A DNA stretch of 64,000 bases from Oscillospiraceae bacterium. GTDB taxonomy: Bacteria > Bacillota > Clostridia > Oscillospirales > Oscillospiraceae. Made by a program: the position numbers and the translations under genes. The stretch spans positions 115,815 to 179,814 of the forward strand of contig SVKO01000001.1 in the NCBI GenBank assembly GCA_015068455.1. Reading direction: 5' to 3'. Positions 48,704-63,700 of this stretch are shown here, one piece after another. Within the stretch, counting starts at the first letter, position 1. Every line of letters starts with the position of its first letter. The notes under the pieces were generated by a model. The model was not told the origin of the DNA and ran no database searches. It saw only the letters and a program-made list of their open reading frames with translations.

Positions 48704-51700
48704 TTACGCTTCTTTGTTCGTTTCCTTTTCTGCCACGGCGCGATACAGGAAGGTTACAACCTGCCCGCGGGTGCAGGTATCCTTGGGCGCAAACGTGGTG
48801 CTTGTCGTACCCTTCGTGACGCCGGCCTCCACAGCCCAGGCAACCGCCCTGGCATAGAACGCATTCGCTTCTACGTCATCAAAGCCCGACTCATCGCTTG
48901 CCGGTGCAGGATTGCCCTTGAATCGCCACAGGAAGGTGACGATCTGGCCGCGGGTGCAGGTAACATCCGGCGCGAAAGTAGTTTCTGTCGTGCCTTTGGT
49001 GATGCCCTGTTCCACCGCCCAGGCAACCGCCCTGGCATAGAACGCCCTGGAATCAACATCGGTGAATGCGGTCGTCTCGTTCACGGGTTCCGGGCAACCG
49101 GCCGCGCGCCACAGGAATGTCACGACCTGAGCGCGGGTACAGCCTTCATACGGGCCGAAGTGGGTGACGCTGATACCTTTGGTGATCTGCGGATCGGCAT
49201 TATAGGCCCAGTAAACAGGATCGAAGAAGAAGGCTTCTTCATTCTTCACATCTTCAAACCGGAACGGTGTTTCGTCCGGCTTTGCCGCCAATGCTTCGAT
49301 GGCAGCGTTGATTGCCTGTGCCGCCGCGTCAACAGTTGTCTGGTCCGCGTCGTCAGCCAAATCCCCGGCCGCAGATACAGCTGCTTCGAGCACAGCGACC
49401 GACTCGGCTGTATAGTCTTCCTTTTGGATCGCCGCCGCTTTGGAAAGCGCTTCCTCAAGCTTGCTTCTGTCCACTGCCGGCACGTAGTCCGGGTCTTTTT
49501 CACCACAACGGCTGCAGATACCCTCCGCAAAGTCATGGCCGAGTGCCGCGATCTCCGCATAAGTTGTGTAGTCGCACCGGCTGCAGGTATCGTAGGCGTC
49601 CCAACCGATTTCCGTGCAGGTCGGGGCCTTGGCCGCATGGTTAACAAGGGCGTGGCCCAGGGCTGCGATTTCCTTGGACTCTCTGCTCAGTTCTGCACTG
49701 CAGACCGTGCAGTACACAACTTCGTCATAGCTGCCGGTCTTTGTACAGGTCGGCTCAATGCGATTTTCAATGACCGCTGCCGCTGCCGTATGACCGGTGG
49801 CGGGCAGTTCCACATAGGTTGTGTAGCCGCAACGAGAGCAAGTCTGGTAAGCGTTCCAGCCTTTTTCTGTGCAGGTCGGAGCCTGGGCCTCGTGATTGAC
49901 CAGATCATGGCCGAGGGCATCGATTTCCTTCGCTTCACGGCTCAGCTCTGCATTGCAGACCGTGCAGTACACGACCTCGTCATAGCTGCCCTTCTCGGTG
50001 CAGGTCGGAGCCACTTCGTTTTCCTTCACAGCCGCACCCGGCGTATGCCCAGTGGCGGGCAGTTCCGCATAGGTGGTGTAGTCGCACCGGCTGCAGGTAT
50101 CGTAGGCGTCCCAACCGATTTCGGTGCAGGTCGGAGCTTTGGCAACATGGTTGACCAGATCGTGGCCGAGCGCGGCCTTCTCCGCATAGGTCGTGTAGTC
50201 GCACCGGCTGCAGGTATCGTAGGCGTCCCAACCGATTTCCGTGCAGGTCGGAGCCTGGGCCTCGTGATTGACCAGATCATGGCCCAGTGCTGCACCTTCG
50301 CGAGTCTCTTCAGCCTCGCAGCGCTCGCAAATCCGCGTCTCGACGCCCGTTGCCGTGCAGGTGGGTTCCGTCGTTACAGCCCATTCGCCCCACTCGTGCC
50401 CAAGGGCATCCACCACGGAATCCGTGTAGGCGTCTGCGCAGCGCGAGCAGGTATGCGTTGTGAAGCCTGCCGTCGTGCAGGTCGGTTCCGTTACAACTGC
50501 CACGTAGTCATGACCCAGCGCTGCGATTTCTTTGGTCTCTCTGCTCAGCTCTGCATGGCAGACCGTGCAGTACACGACCTCGTCATAGCTGCCCTTCTCG
50601 GTGCAGGTCGGCTCGATGCGGTTCTCTTCCACCGCGTCGCCAGCCGTATGTCCGGTGGCGGGCAGTTCCACATAGGTCGTGTAGTCACAGCGAGAGCACG
50701 TCTGGTAAGCGTTCCAGCCTTTTTCCGTGCAGGTCGGGGCCTTGGCCTCGTGATTCACCAGGTCATGACCGAGGGCCGCGATCTCCTTGGGCTCACGGTT
50801 AAGTTCTGCATTACAGACCGTGCAGTACACGACCTCGTCATAGTCGCCCTTTTCCGTACAGGTCGGAGCAACTTCGTTTTCCTTCACAGCCGCACCCGGC
50901 GTATGTCCGGTGGCGGGCAGTTCCACATAGGTCGTGTAGTCGCACCGGCTGCAAGTATCATAAGCATTCCAGCCTTTTTCTGTGCAGGTCGGGGCCTTGG
51001 CCTCGTGATTCACCAGGTCATGACCGAGGGCCGCGATCTCCTTGGGCTCACGGTTAAGTTCTGCATTACAGACCGTGCAGTACACGACCTCGTCATAGTC
51101 GCCCTTTTCCGTACAGGTCGGAGCAACTTCGTTTTCCTTCACAGCCGCACCCGGCGTATGTCCGGTGGCGGGCAGTTCCACATAGGTCGTGTAGTCGCAC
51201 CGGCTGCAAGTATCATAAGCATTCCAGCCTTTTTCTGTGCAGGTCGGAGCCTTGGCCTCGTGACTCACCAAGTCATGACCGAGGGCGGCCTTCTCTACAT
51301 AAGTGGTGTAGTCGCACCGGCTGCAGGTATCGTAGGCATCCCAACCGATTTCAGTGCAGGTCGGAGCTTTGGCAACATGGTTGACCAAGTCATGACCCAA
51401 TGCAGCAACTTCACGAGTCTCTTCAGCATCGCAGCGCCCGCAAATCCGCGTCTCGACGCCGGTTGCGGTACAAGTCGGCGCCATCGTTACAGCCCAGTCA
51501 CCCCACTCGTGCCCAAGGGCTTCCACAGGAGTATCCGTGTAGGCGTCCCCGCAGCGCGAGCAGGTATGCGTCGTGAAACCTGCCGTCGTACAGGTCGGTT
51601 CCGTTACAACTGCCACGTAGTCATGACCCAGCGCATTAATTTCTTTCGCTTCGCGACTCAGTTCTGCTTCACAAACGGAACAATATACAACCTCGTCATA

Positions 51701-54700
51701 GCTGCCCTTTTCCGTACAGGTCGGAGCAACTTCGTTTTCCTTCACAGCCTCACCCGGCGTATGTCCGGTGGCGGGCAGTTCCGCATAGGTCGTGTAGTCG
51801 CACCGTGAGCACGTCTGGTAGGCATTCCAGCCGATTGCGGTGCAGGTCGGAGCCTGGGCCTCGTGACTCACCAAGTCATGGCCCAGTGCAGCAACTTCGC
51901 GAGTCTCTTCAGCATCGCAGCGCTCGCAAATCCGCGTCTCGACGCCGGTTGCCGTGCAGGTAGGCACCGTCGTTACAGCCCATTCGCCCCATTCATGGCC
52001 GAGGGCTTCCACAGGAGTATCCGTGTAGGCGTCTGCGCAGCGCGAGCAGGTATGCGTCGTGAAGCCTCCTGCTGTGCAGGTCGGTTCCGTTACAACTGCC
52101 ACGTAGTCATGACCCAGTGCTGCAAGCTCCTCGTAGGTCGTGTAGTCGCAGCGAGAGCAAGTCTGGTAAGCGTTCCAGCCTTTTTCCGTGCAGGTTGGGG
52201 CCTTGGCCGCATGGTTAACAAGGGCGTGGCCGAGGGCCGCGATCTCCTTGGGCTCACGGCTCAGTTCTGCATTACAGACCGTGCAGTACATGACTTCATC
52301 GTACTTGCCCTTTTCCGTACAGGTCGGAGCAACTTCGTTTTCCTTCACAGCAGCACCCGCCGTATGACCGGTGGCGGGCAGTTCCACATAGGTTGTGTAG
52401 CCGCAACGAGAGCACGTCTGGTAAGCGTTCCAGCCTTTTTCTGTGCAGGTCGGAGCCTTGGCCTCGTGGTTGACCAGGGCGTGGCCGAGCTCAGCGATTT
52501 CTTTGGTCTCTCTGCTCAGCTCCGCATGGCAGACCGTGCAGTACACGACTTCGTCATAGCTGCCCTTTTCCGTACAGGTCGGAGCAACTTCGTTTTCCTT
52601 CACAGCCGCACCCGGCGTATGCCCGTTGGCGGGCAGTTCTGCATAGGTCGTGTAGTCGCAACGGCTGCAGGTATCGTAGGCGTCCCAACCGATTTCCGTG
52701 CAGGTCGGGGCCTTGGCCGCATGGTTAACAAGGGCGTGGCCCAGGGCTGCGATTTCCTTGGACTCTCTGCTCAGTTCTGCACTGCAGACCGTGCAGTACA
52801 CAACTTCGTCATAGCTGCCGGTCTTTGTACAGGTCGGCTCAATGCGATTTTCAATGACCGCTGCCGCTGCCGTATGCCCGGTGGCAGGCAGTTCCGCATA
52901 GGTCGTGTAGCCGCACCGGCTGCAAGTATCATAAGCATTCCAGCCTTTTTCTGTGCAGGTCGGAGCTTTTGCTTCGTGGTTGACCAGATCATGACCCAGT
53001 GCTGCAACTTCGCGAGTCTCTTCAGCTTCGCAACGCTCGCAAATCCGCGTCTCGACGCCGGTTGCGGTACAAGTCGGCGCCGTCGTTACAGCCCATTCGC
53101 CCCACTCGTGGCCGAGGGCTTCCACAGGAGTATCCGTATAGGCGTCCCCGCAGCGCGAGCAGGTATGCGTCGTGAAGCCTGCCGTCGTGCAGGTCGGTTC
53201 CGTTACAACTGCCACGTAGTCATGACCCAGCGCTGCGATTTCTTTCGTCTCTCTGCTCAGCTCTGTATTGCAGACCGTGCAGTACACAACTTCGTCATAG
53301 CTGCCGATCTTTGTACAGGTCGGCTCGATGCGGTTCTCTTCCACCGCGTCGCCAGCCGTATGTCCGGTGGCGGGCAGTTCTGCATAGGTCGTGTAGTCGC
53401 ACCGTTTACAGGTATCGTAGGCTTCCCAACCGATTTCAGTACAGCTCGGGGCTTTTGCTTCGTGGTTGACCAGATCGTGGCCGAGCGCCGCGATCTCCTT
53501 GGACTCTCTGCTCAGCTCTGCATTGCAGACTGTGCAGTACGCAACCTCATCATAGCTGCCCTTCTCGGTGCAGGTCGGAGCAACTTCGTTTTCCTTCACT
53601 GCCGCACCCGGCGTATGCCCGGTGGCGGGCAGTTCCACATAGGTCGTGTAGTCGCAGCGAGAGCACGTCTGGTAAGCGTTCCAGCCTTTTTCTGTGCAGG
53701 TCGGAGCTTTTGCTTCGTGGTTGACCAGGGCGTGGCCGAGAGCTGCGATTTCCTTGGCCTCACGGCTCAGTTCTGCATGGCAAACCGTGCAGTACACGAC
53801 CTCGTCATAGCCGCCCTTTTCCGTACAGGTCGGCTCAATGCGATTCTCAATAACCGCCGTTGCTGCTGTATGGCCGATGGCGGGCAGTTCCGCATAGGTC
53901 GTGTAGCCGCAGCGAGAGCACGTCTGGTAGGCATTCCAGCCGATTGCGGTGCAGGTCGGAGCCTGGGCCTCGTGACTCACCAAGTCATGGCCCAGTGCAG
54001 CAACTTCGCGAGTCTCTTCCGCCTCGCAGCGCTCGCAAATCCGTGTCTCGACGCCGGTTGCGGTACAAGTCGGCGCCGTCGTTACAGCCCATTCGCCCCA
54101 CTCGTGCCCAAGGGCTTCCACAGGAGTATCCGTGTAGGCGTCCCCGCAGCGCGAGCAGGTATGCGTTGTGAAGCCTGCCGTCGTGCAGGTCGGTTCCGTT
54201 ACAACTGCCACGTAGTCATGACCCAGTGCTGCAAGCTCCTCGTAGGTCGTGTAGTCGCAACGAGAGCAAGTATCGTAGGCATTCCAGCCCTTTTCCGTGC
54301 AGGTCGGGACTTTTGCTTCGTGGTTGACCAGATCATGGCCGAGCGCCGCAATTTCCTTGGGCTCTCTGCTCAGTTCTGCATGGCAAACCGTGCAATACAC
54401 GACTTCGTCATAACTGCCCTTCTCGGTGCAGGTCGGCTCGATGCGGTTCTCTTCCACCGCTTCGCCAGCCGTATGCCCGGTGGCAGGCAGTTCCGCATAG
54501 GTCGTGTAGTCGCAGCGAGAGCACGTCTGGTAAGCGTTCCAGCCTTTTTCTGTGCAGGTCGGAGCCTTGGCCTCGTGATTGACCAGATCATGGCCGAGGG
54601 CATCGATTTCCTTCGCCTCGCGGCTCAGTTCTGCATGGCAAACCGTGCAGTACACGACCTCGTCATAGCTGCCCTTTTCCGTACAGGTCGGAGCAACTTC

Positions 54701-57700
54701 GTTTTCCTTCACAGCCGCACCCGCCGTATGACCGGTGGCGGGCAGTTCTGCATAGGTCGTGTAGTCGCAACGGCTGCAAGTATCATAAGCGTTCCAGCCT
54801 TTTTCCGTGCAGGTCGGAGCCTTGGCCTCGTGATTGACCAGGTCATGACCCAATGCAGCAACTTCACGAGTCTCTTCAGCATCGCAGCGCTCGCAAATCC
54901 GCGTCTCGACGCCGGTTGCGGTACAAGTCGGCGCCGTCGTTACAGCCCAGTCGCCCCACTCGTGGCCGAGGGCTTCCACCACGGAATCCGTGTAGGCGTC
55001 TGCGCAGCGCGAGCAGGTATGCGTTGTGAAGCCTCCTGCTGTGCAGGTCGGTACGGTCACAACTGCCACGTAGTCATGACCCAGTGCTGCAAGCTCCTCG
55101 TAGGTCGTGTAGCCGCACCGACTGCAAGTATCATAAGCGTTCCAGCCTTTTTCTGTGCAGGTCGGAGCTTTGGCCTCGTTACTCACCAAGTCATGACCGA
55201 GGGCGGCCTTCTCTACATAAGTTGTGTAGTCGCACCGGCTGCAGGTATCGTAGGCGTCCCAACCGATTTCCGTGCATGTCGGAGCTTTGGCAACATGGTT
55301 GACCAAGTCATGACCGAGCGCGGCCTTCTCTACATAGGTGGTGTAATCGCACCGGCTGCAGGTATCGTAGGCGTCCCAACCGATTTCCGTGCATGTCGGA
55401 GCCTGGGCCTCGTGATGCTCAAGATCGTGGCCGAGCGCGGCTTTCTCCGCATAGGTGGTGTAGTCGCAGCGGCTACAAGTCTGGTATTCATCCCAACCGA
55501 TTTCCGTGCATGTCGGAGCCTTGGCCTCGTGATTGACCAGATCATGGCCGAGGGCGGCCTTCTCTACATAGGTTGTGTAGTCGCAGCGAGAGCAAGTGTC
55601 GTATGCGTTCCAGCCGATTTCGGTACAAGTCGGGGTCTTGGCCTCGTGATTGACCAGATCATGACCCAATGCAGCAACTTCACGAGTCTCTTCAGCATCG
55701 CAGCGCCCGCAAATCCGCGTCTCGACGCCGGTTGCGGTACAGGTCGGCGCCGTCGTTACAGCCCATTCGCCCCACTCGTGCCCAAGGGCATCCACCGGAG
55801 TATCCGTGTAGGCATCCCCGCAGCGCGAGCAGGTATGCGTCGTGAAGCCTCCTGCTGTGCAGGTCGGTTCCGTTACAACTGCCGCGTAGTCATGACCCAG
55901 TGCTGCAAGCTCCTCGTAGGTCGTGTAGTCGCAACGAGAGCAAGTATCGTAGGCATTCCAGCCCTTTTCCGTGCAGGTCGGGACTTTTGCTTCGTGGTTG
56001 ACCAGATCATGGCCGAGCGCCGCAATTTCCTTGGGCTCTCTGCTCAGTTCTGCATGGCAAACCGTGCAATACACGACTTCGTCATAGCTGCCCTTCTCGG
56101 TGCAGGTTGGAGCAACTTCATTTTCCTTCACAGCCGTACCCGGCGTATGCCCGGTGGCGGGCAATTCCACATAGGTGGTGTAGTCGCACCGGCTGCAGGT
56201 ATCGTAGGCATCCCAACCGATTTCGGTGCAAGTCGGAGCCTGGGCCTCGTGACTCACCAAGTCATGACCGAGGGTGGCCTTCTCTACATAAGTTGTGTAG
56301 TCGCACCGGCTGCAGGTATCGTAGGCATCCCAACCGATCTCGGTGCAGGTCGGAGCCTTGGCCGCATGGTTAACAAGGGCGTGGCCCAGAGCTGCGATTT
56401 CCTTTGCTGTTCTACTCAGCTCTGCATGGCAGACCGTGCAGTACACGACCTCGTCATAGCTGCCGGTCTTTGTACAGGTCGGCTCAATGCGATTTTCAAT
56501 GACCGCTGCCGCGTAGTCATGACCCAGTGCTGCAAGCTCCTCGTAGGTCGTGTAGTCGCAGCGAGAGCAAGTCTGGTAAGCGTTCCAGCCTTTTTCCGTG
56601 CAGGTCGGAGCTTTGGCAACATGGTTGACCAAGTCATGACCGAGGGCGGCTTTCTCCGCATAGGTCGTGTAGTCACAGCGAGAGCAAGTGTCGTATGCAT
56701 CCCAACCGATCTCGGTGCAGGTCGGGGCTTTTGCTTCGTGGTTGACCAGATCGTGGCCGAGCGCGGCTTTCTCCGCATAGGTGGTGTAGTCGCAGCGGCT
56801 ACAGGTATCGTAGGCGTCCCAGCCGATTGCGGTGCAGGTCGGGGCTTTGGCCTCGTGATTCACCAGGGCGTGGCCGAGCACGGCCTTCTCTACATAGGTG
56901 GTGTAGTCGCAGCGGCTGCAGGTATCGTAGGCTTCCCAACCGATTTCAGTGCAGGTCGGAGCTTTGGCAACATGGTTGACCAAGTCATGACCGAGCGCGG
57001 CTTTCTCCGCATAGGTGGTGTAGTCGCACCGGCTGCAGGTATCGTAGGCATCCCAACCGATTTCGGTGCAGGTCGGAGCTTTGGCCTCGTGACTCACCAA
57101 GTCATGACCGAGGGCGGCCTTCTCTACATAAGTTGTGTAGTCGCACCGGCTGCAGGTATCGTAGGCGTCCCAGCCGATTGCGGTGCAGGTCGGGGCTTTG
57201 GCAACATGGTTGACCAGATCGTGGCCGAGCGCGGCCTTCTCTACATAGGTCGTATAATCGCACCGGCTGCAGGTATCGTAGGCATCCCAACCGATTTCAG
57301 TGCAGGTCGGAGCTTTTGCTTCGTGGTTGACCAGGTCATGACCCAGGGCGGTCTTCTCTACATAAGTTGTGTAGTCGCAGCGGCTACAAGTCTGGTATTC
57401 ATCCCAACCGATCTCGGTACAAGTCGGTGCCTTGGCCTCGTGATTCACCAAGTCGTGGCCGAGCGCGGCTTTCTCTACATAGGTGGTATAATCGCACCGG
57501 CTGCAGGTATCGTAGGCATCCCAACCGATTTCCGTGCAGGTCGGGGCTTTTGCTTCGTGGTTGACCTGGTCATGACCCAGGGCGGTCTTCTCTACATAGG
57601 TGGTGTAGTCGCAGCGGCTGCAGGTATCGTAGGTGTCCCAACCGATTTCCGTGCAGGTCGGAGCTTTGGCCTCGTGACTCACCAAGTCATGACCGAGGGC

Positions 57701-60700
57701 GGCCTTCTCTACATAAGTTGTGTAGTCGCACCGGCTGCAGGTATCGTAGGCGTCCCAACCGATTTCAGTGCAGGTCGGGGCCTGGGCCTCGTGATGCTCA
57801 AGATCGTGGCCGAGCGCGGCTTTCTCCGCATAGGTCGTGTAGTCGCAGCGGCTGCAGGTATCGTAGGCGTCCCAACCGATTTCAGTGCAGGTCGGGGCCT
57901 GGGCCTCGTGATGCTCAAGATTATGGCCGAGGGCGGCCTTCTCTACATAAGTTGTGTAGTCGCACCGGCTGCAGGTTTCGTAGGCATCCCAACCGATCTC
58001 GGTGCAGGTCGGAGCCTTGGCCGCATGGTTAACAAGGGCGTGGCCCAGAGCTGCGATTTCCTTTGCTGTTCTACTCAGCTCTGCATTACAGACCGTGCAG
58101 TACACGACTTCGTCATAGCTGCCCTTTTCCGTACAGGTCGGAGCCACTTCGTTTTCCTTCACTGCCGCACTCGACGTATGTCCGGTGGCGGGCAGTTCCA
58201 CATAGGTCGTGTAGTCGCAACGAGAGCAAGTATCGTAGGTATTCCAGCCGATTTCAGTACAGGTCGGGGCTTTTGCTTCGTGGTTGACCAGGGCGTGGCC
58301 GAGCGCGGCCTTCTCTACATAGGTTGTGTAGTCGCAGCGGCTGCAGGTATCATAGGCATCCCAACCGATTTCAGTACAGGTCGGAGCCTTGGCTCCATGG
58401 TGAACCAGATCATGACCGAGCGCGGCTTTCTCTGCATAGGTTGTGTAATCGCACCGGCGGCAAGTCTGGTATTCATCCCAACCGATTTCGGTGCAGGTCG
58501 GGGCCTTGGCCTCGTGATTCACCAGGGCGTGGCCGAGCTCAGCGATTTCTTTGGTCTCTCTGCTCAGCTCCGCATGGCAGACCGTGCAGTACACAACTTC
58601 GTCATAGCTGCCCTTCTCGGTGCAGGTCGGCTCTATGCGGTTCTCTTCCACTGCGTCGCCAGCTGTATGACCGGTGGCAGGCAGTTCCACATAGGTCGTG
58701 TAGTCGCACCGTTTACAGGTATCGTAGGCTTCCCAACCGATTTCCGTGCAGGTCGGGGCTTTTGCTTCGTGGTTGACCAGATCGTGGCCGAGCGCGGCTT
58801 TCTCCGCATAGGTGGTGTAGTCGCAGCGGCTACAAGTCTGGTATTCATCCCAACCGATCTCGGTGCAGGTTGGGGCCTTGGCCGCATGATTAACAAGGGC
58901 GTGGCCCAGGGCCGCGATCTCCTTGGGCTCACGGCTCAGTTCTGCGTCGCAAACGGAGCAGTAAACGACGCTGTCGTAGCTGCCCTTCTCGGTGCAGGTC
59001 GGAGCAACTTCGTTTTCCTTCACAGCCGCACCCGGCGTATGTCCGGTGGCGGGCAGTTCCGCATAGGTTGTGTAGTCGCACCGGCTGCAGGTATCGTAGG
59101 CGTCCCAACCGATTTCAGTGCAGGTCGGAGCCTTGGCCTCGTGATGCTCAAGATTATGGCCGAGCGCGGCTTTCTCCGCATAGGTGGTGTAGTCGCACCG
59201 GCTGCAGGTATCGTAGGCATCCCAACCGATTTCCGTGCAGGTCGGGGCTTTGGCCTCGTGATTCACCAGGGCGTGGCCGAGCGCGGCCTTCTCTACATAG
59301 GTCGTGTAGTCGCACCGGCTGCAAGTATCATAAGCGTTCCAGCCTTTTTCGGTGCAGGTCGGAGCCTGGGCCTCGTGGTTGACCAGGGCGTGGCCGAGGG
59401 CCGCGATCTCCTTCGTCTCGCGGCTCAGTTCTGCATCGCAAACGGAGCAGTAAACGACGCTGTCGTAGCTGCCCTTCTCGGTGCAGGTCGGAGCAACTTC
59501 GTTTTCCTTCACAGCCGCACCCGGCGTATGCCCGGTGGCGGGCAGTTCTGCATAGGTCGTGTAGCCGCAGCGAGAGCAAGTGTCGTATGCGTTCCAGCCT
59601 TTTTCTGTGCAGGTCGGAGCCTGGGCCTCGTGATTGACCAGATCATGGCCGAGGGCATCGATTTCCTTGGACTCACGGCTCAGTTCTGCATTGCAGACTG
59701 TGCAGTACGCAACCTCATCATAGCTGCCCTTCTCGGTGCAGGTCGGCTCAATGCGGTTCTCTTCCACCGCTTCGCCAGCCGTATGCCCGGTGGCGGGCAG
59801 TTCCGCATAGGTCGTGTAGTCGCAGCGAGAGCAAGTGTCGTATGCGTCCCAACCGATCTCGGTGCAGGTCGGGGTTTTTGCTTCGTGGTTGACCAGATCA
59901 TGGCCGAGCGCAGCCTTCTCTACATAAGTTGTGTAGTCGCACCGGCTGCAGGTATCGTAGGCGTCCCAACCGATTTCCGTGCATGTCGGAGCCTGGGCCT
60001 CATGATGCTCAAGATCGTGGCCGAGCGCGGCTTTCTCCGCATAGGTCGTGTAGTCGCAGCGAGAGCAAGTGTCGTATGCGTTCCAGCCTTTTTCCGTACA
60101 GGTCGGGGCCTGAGCCTCGTGATAGACCAGATCATGACCGAGGGCCGCGATCTCCTTGGACTCACGGCTCAGTTCTGCATTGCAGATCGTGCAGTACACG
60201 ACCTCGTCATAGCTGCCGGTCTTTGTACAGGTCGGCTCAATGCGATTTTCAATGACCGCCGTTGCTGCCGTATGCCCGTTGGCGGGCAGTTCCACATAGG
60301 TCGTGTAGTCACAGCGAGAGCACGTCTGGTAAGCGTTCCAGCCGATCTCGGTGCAGGTCGGGGCTTTTGCTTCGTGGTTGACCAGGTCATGACCCAGGGC
60401 GGCCTTCTCTACATAGGTGGTGTAGTCGCACCGGCTGCAGGTATCGTAGGCTTCCCAACCGATTTCCGTGCAGGTTGGGGCTTTTGCTTCGTGGTTGACC
60501 AGATCGTGGCCGAGCGCGGCCTTCTCTACATAGGTGGTGTAGTCGCACCGGCTGCAGGTATCGTAGGCGTCCCAACCGATTTCAGTGCAGGTCGGAGCTT
60601 TGGCAACATGGTTGACCAAGTCATGACCGAGCGCGGCTTTCTCCGCATAGGTGGTGTAGTCGCACCGGCTGCAGGTATCGTAGGCGTCCCAGCCGATTGC

Positions 60701-63700
60701 GGTGCAGGTCGGGGCTTTTGCTTCGTGGTTGACCAGATCGTGGCCGAGCGCGGCTTTCTCCGCATAGGTCGTGTAGTCGCACCGTTTACAGGTATCGTAG
60801 GCGTCCCAACCGATTTCCGTGCATGTCGGAGCTTTGGCAACATGGTTGACCAAGTCATGGCCGAGCGCGGCTTTCTCTACATAGGTGGTGTAATCGCACC
60901 GGCGGCAAGTCTGGTATTCATCCCAACCGATCTCGGTGCAGGTCGGGGCCTTGGCCTCGTGATTCACCAGGTCATGGCCGAGCGCGGCCTTCTCTACATA
61001 AGTTGTGTAGTCGCACCGGCTGCAGGTATCGTAGGCGTCCCAGCCGATTTCCGTGCATGTCGAAGCCTTGGCCTCGTGATAGACCAGATCATGGCCGAGA
61101 GCTGCGATTTCCTTCGTCTCACGGCTCAGTTCTGCATTGCAGACCGTGCAGTACACGACCTCGTCATAGCCGCCCTTTTCTGTGCAGGTCGGAGCTACTT
61201 CGTTTTCCTTCACAGCCGCACCCGGCGTATGTCCGGTGGCGGGCAGTTCCACATAGGTCGTGTAGTCGCACCGGCTGCAAGTATCATAAGCATTCCAGCC
61301 TTTTTCGGTACAAGTCGGTGCCTGTGCCTCGTGATTCACCAGGGCGTGGCCGAGCTCAGCGATTTCTTTGGTCTCTCTGCTCAGCTCTGCATGGCAGACC
61401 GTGCAATACACGACTTCGTCATAACTGCCAGTCTCTGTACAGGTCGGAGCATTTTCGTTTTCCTTCACAGCCGCACCCGGCGTATGTCCGGTGGCAGGCA
61501 GTTCTGCATAGGTCGTGTAGTCGCAACGAGAGCAAGTGTCGTAGGCATTCCAGCCTATCTCGGTGCAGGTCGGGATCTTGGCAGCGTGGTTGATTATGTC
61601 ATGGCCAAGCGCCGCGATCTCCTTCGTCTCGCGGCTCAGTTCTGCATCGCAAACGGAGCAGTACACGACTTCGTCATAGCTGCCCTTTTCCGTACAGGTC
61701 GGAGCAACTTCGTTTTCCTTCACAGCCGCACCCGGCGTATGTCCGGTGGCGGGCAGTTCTGCATAGGTCGTGTAGTCGCAGCGGCTGCAGGTATCGTAGG
61801 CATCCCAACCGATTTCAGTGCAGGTCGGAGCCTTGGCCTCGTGATCGATCAGATCATGACCCAGCGCATTAATTTCTTTCGCTTCGCGACTCAGTTCTGC
61901 TTCACAAACGGAACAATATACAACCTCGTCATAGCTGCCGGTCTTTGTACAGGTCGGCTCAATGCGATTTTCAACGACCGCTGCCGCTGCCGTATGACCG
62001 GTGGCGGGCAGTTCTGCATAGGTCGTGTAGTCGCAGCGAGAGCAAGTCTGGTAAGCGTTCCAGCCTTTTTCTGTGCAGGTCGGAGCTTTTGCTTCATGGT
62101 TGACCAGATTATGACCGAGGGCATCGATTTCCTTCGCTTCACGGCTCAGCTCTGCGTCGCAAACGGAGCAGTAAACGACGCTGTCGTAGCTGCCCTTCTC
62201 GGTGCAGGTCGGCTCAATGCGGTTCTCTTCCACCGCTTCGCCAGCCGTATGCCCGTTGGCGGCAACTTCGCGAGTCTCTTCTGCATCGCAACGCCTGCAA
62301 ATCCGCGTCTCGACGCCGGTTGCGGTACAAGTCGGCGCCATCGTTACAGCCCATTCGCCCCACTCGTGGCCAAGGGCTTCCACCGGCGCGTCTGTATAGG
62401 CGTCCCCGCATCGGCTGCAGGTATGGGTCGTATAGCCGTCCTCGGTGCAGGTGGGCGCGGTTACGACCGCATCGTAGGCATGGCCCAGTGCTGCAAGCTC
62501 CTCGTAGGTCGTGTAGTCACAGCGAGAGCAAGTGTCGTATGCGTTCCAACCGATTTCCGTGCAGGTCGGAGCTTTGGCCTCGTGATGCTCAAGATTATGG
62601 CCGAGGGCGGCCTTCTCTACATAGGTTGTGTAGTCGCAGCGGCTGCAGGTATCGTAGGCTTCCCAACCGATTTCGGTGCAAGTCGGAGCCTGGGCCTCGT
62701 GATGCTCAAGATCGTGGCCGAGGGCGGCCTTCTCTACATAAGTTGTGTAGTCGCATCGGCTGCAAGTATCATAAGCATTCCATCCGATTTCGGTGCAGGT
62801 CGGAGCCTGGGCCTCGTGATTCACCAGGTCATGACCGAGCGCCGCGATCTCTTTCGTTTCACGGCTCAGCTCTGCACGGCAGACCGTGCAGTACACAACT
62901 TCGTCATAGCTGCCGGTCTTTGTACAAGTCGGCTCGATGCGGTTCTCTTCCACCGCTTCGCCAGCCGTATGCCCGTTGGCGGCAAGCTCGCGAGTCTCTT
63001 CTGCATCGCAACGCTCGCAAATCCGCGTCTCGACGCCGGTTGCCGTGCAGGTAGGCACCGTCGTTACAGCCCATTCGCCCCACTCGTGCCCAAGGGCATC
63101 CACCGGAGTATCCGTGTAGGCGTCTGCGCAGCGCGAGCAGGTATGCGTCGTGAAGCCTCCTGCTGTGCAGGTCGGTTCCGTTACAACTGCCACGTAGTCA
63201 TGACCCAGTGCTGCAAGCTCCTCATAGGTCGTGTAGTCGCACCGGCTGCAGGTATCGTAGGCTTCCCAACCGATTTCAGTACAGGTCGGGGCCTTGGCCT
63301 CGTGATAGACCAGATCATGGCCGAGAGCTGCGATCTCTTTGGGCTCTCTGCTCAATTCTGCATTGCAGACCGTGCAATACACAACTTCGTCATAGCTGCC
63401 GGTCTTTGTACAGGTCGGCTCAATGCGGTTCTCTTCCACCGCTTCGCCAGCCGTATGCCCGTTGGCGGCAACTTCGCGAGTCTCTTCTGCATCGCAACGC
63501 CTGCAAATCCGCGTCTCGACGCCGGTTGCGGTACAAGTCGGCGCCATCGTTACAGCCCATTCGCCCCACTCGTGGCCAAGGGCTTCCACCGGCGCGTCTG
63601 TATAGGCGTCCCCGCATCGGCTGCAGGTATGGGTCGTATAGCCGTCCTCGGTGCAGGTGGGCGCGGTTACGACCGCATCGTAGGCATGGCCCAACACTTC

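Noticed and set aside
49160..51808. An 882-codon open frame on the plus strand opposite the giant repeat gene
   Set aside because: It consists of the antisense of the repeat modules, has no ribosome binding site and recurs in every repeat block; the minus-strand frame has recognisable SLH and Cys/His modules.
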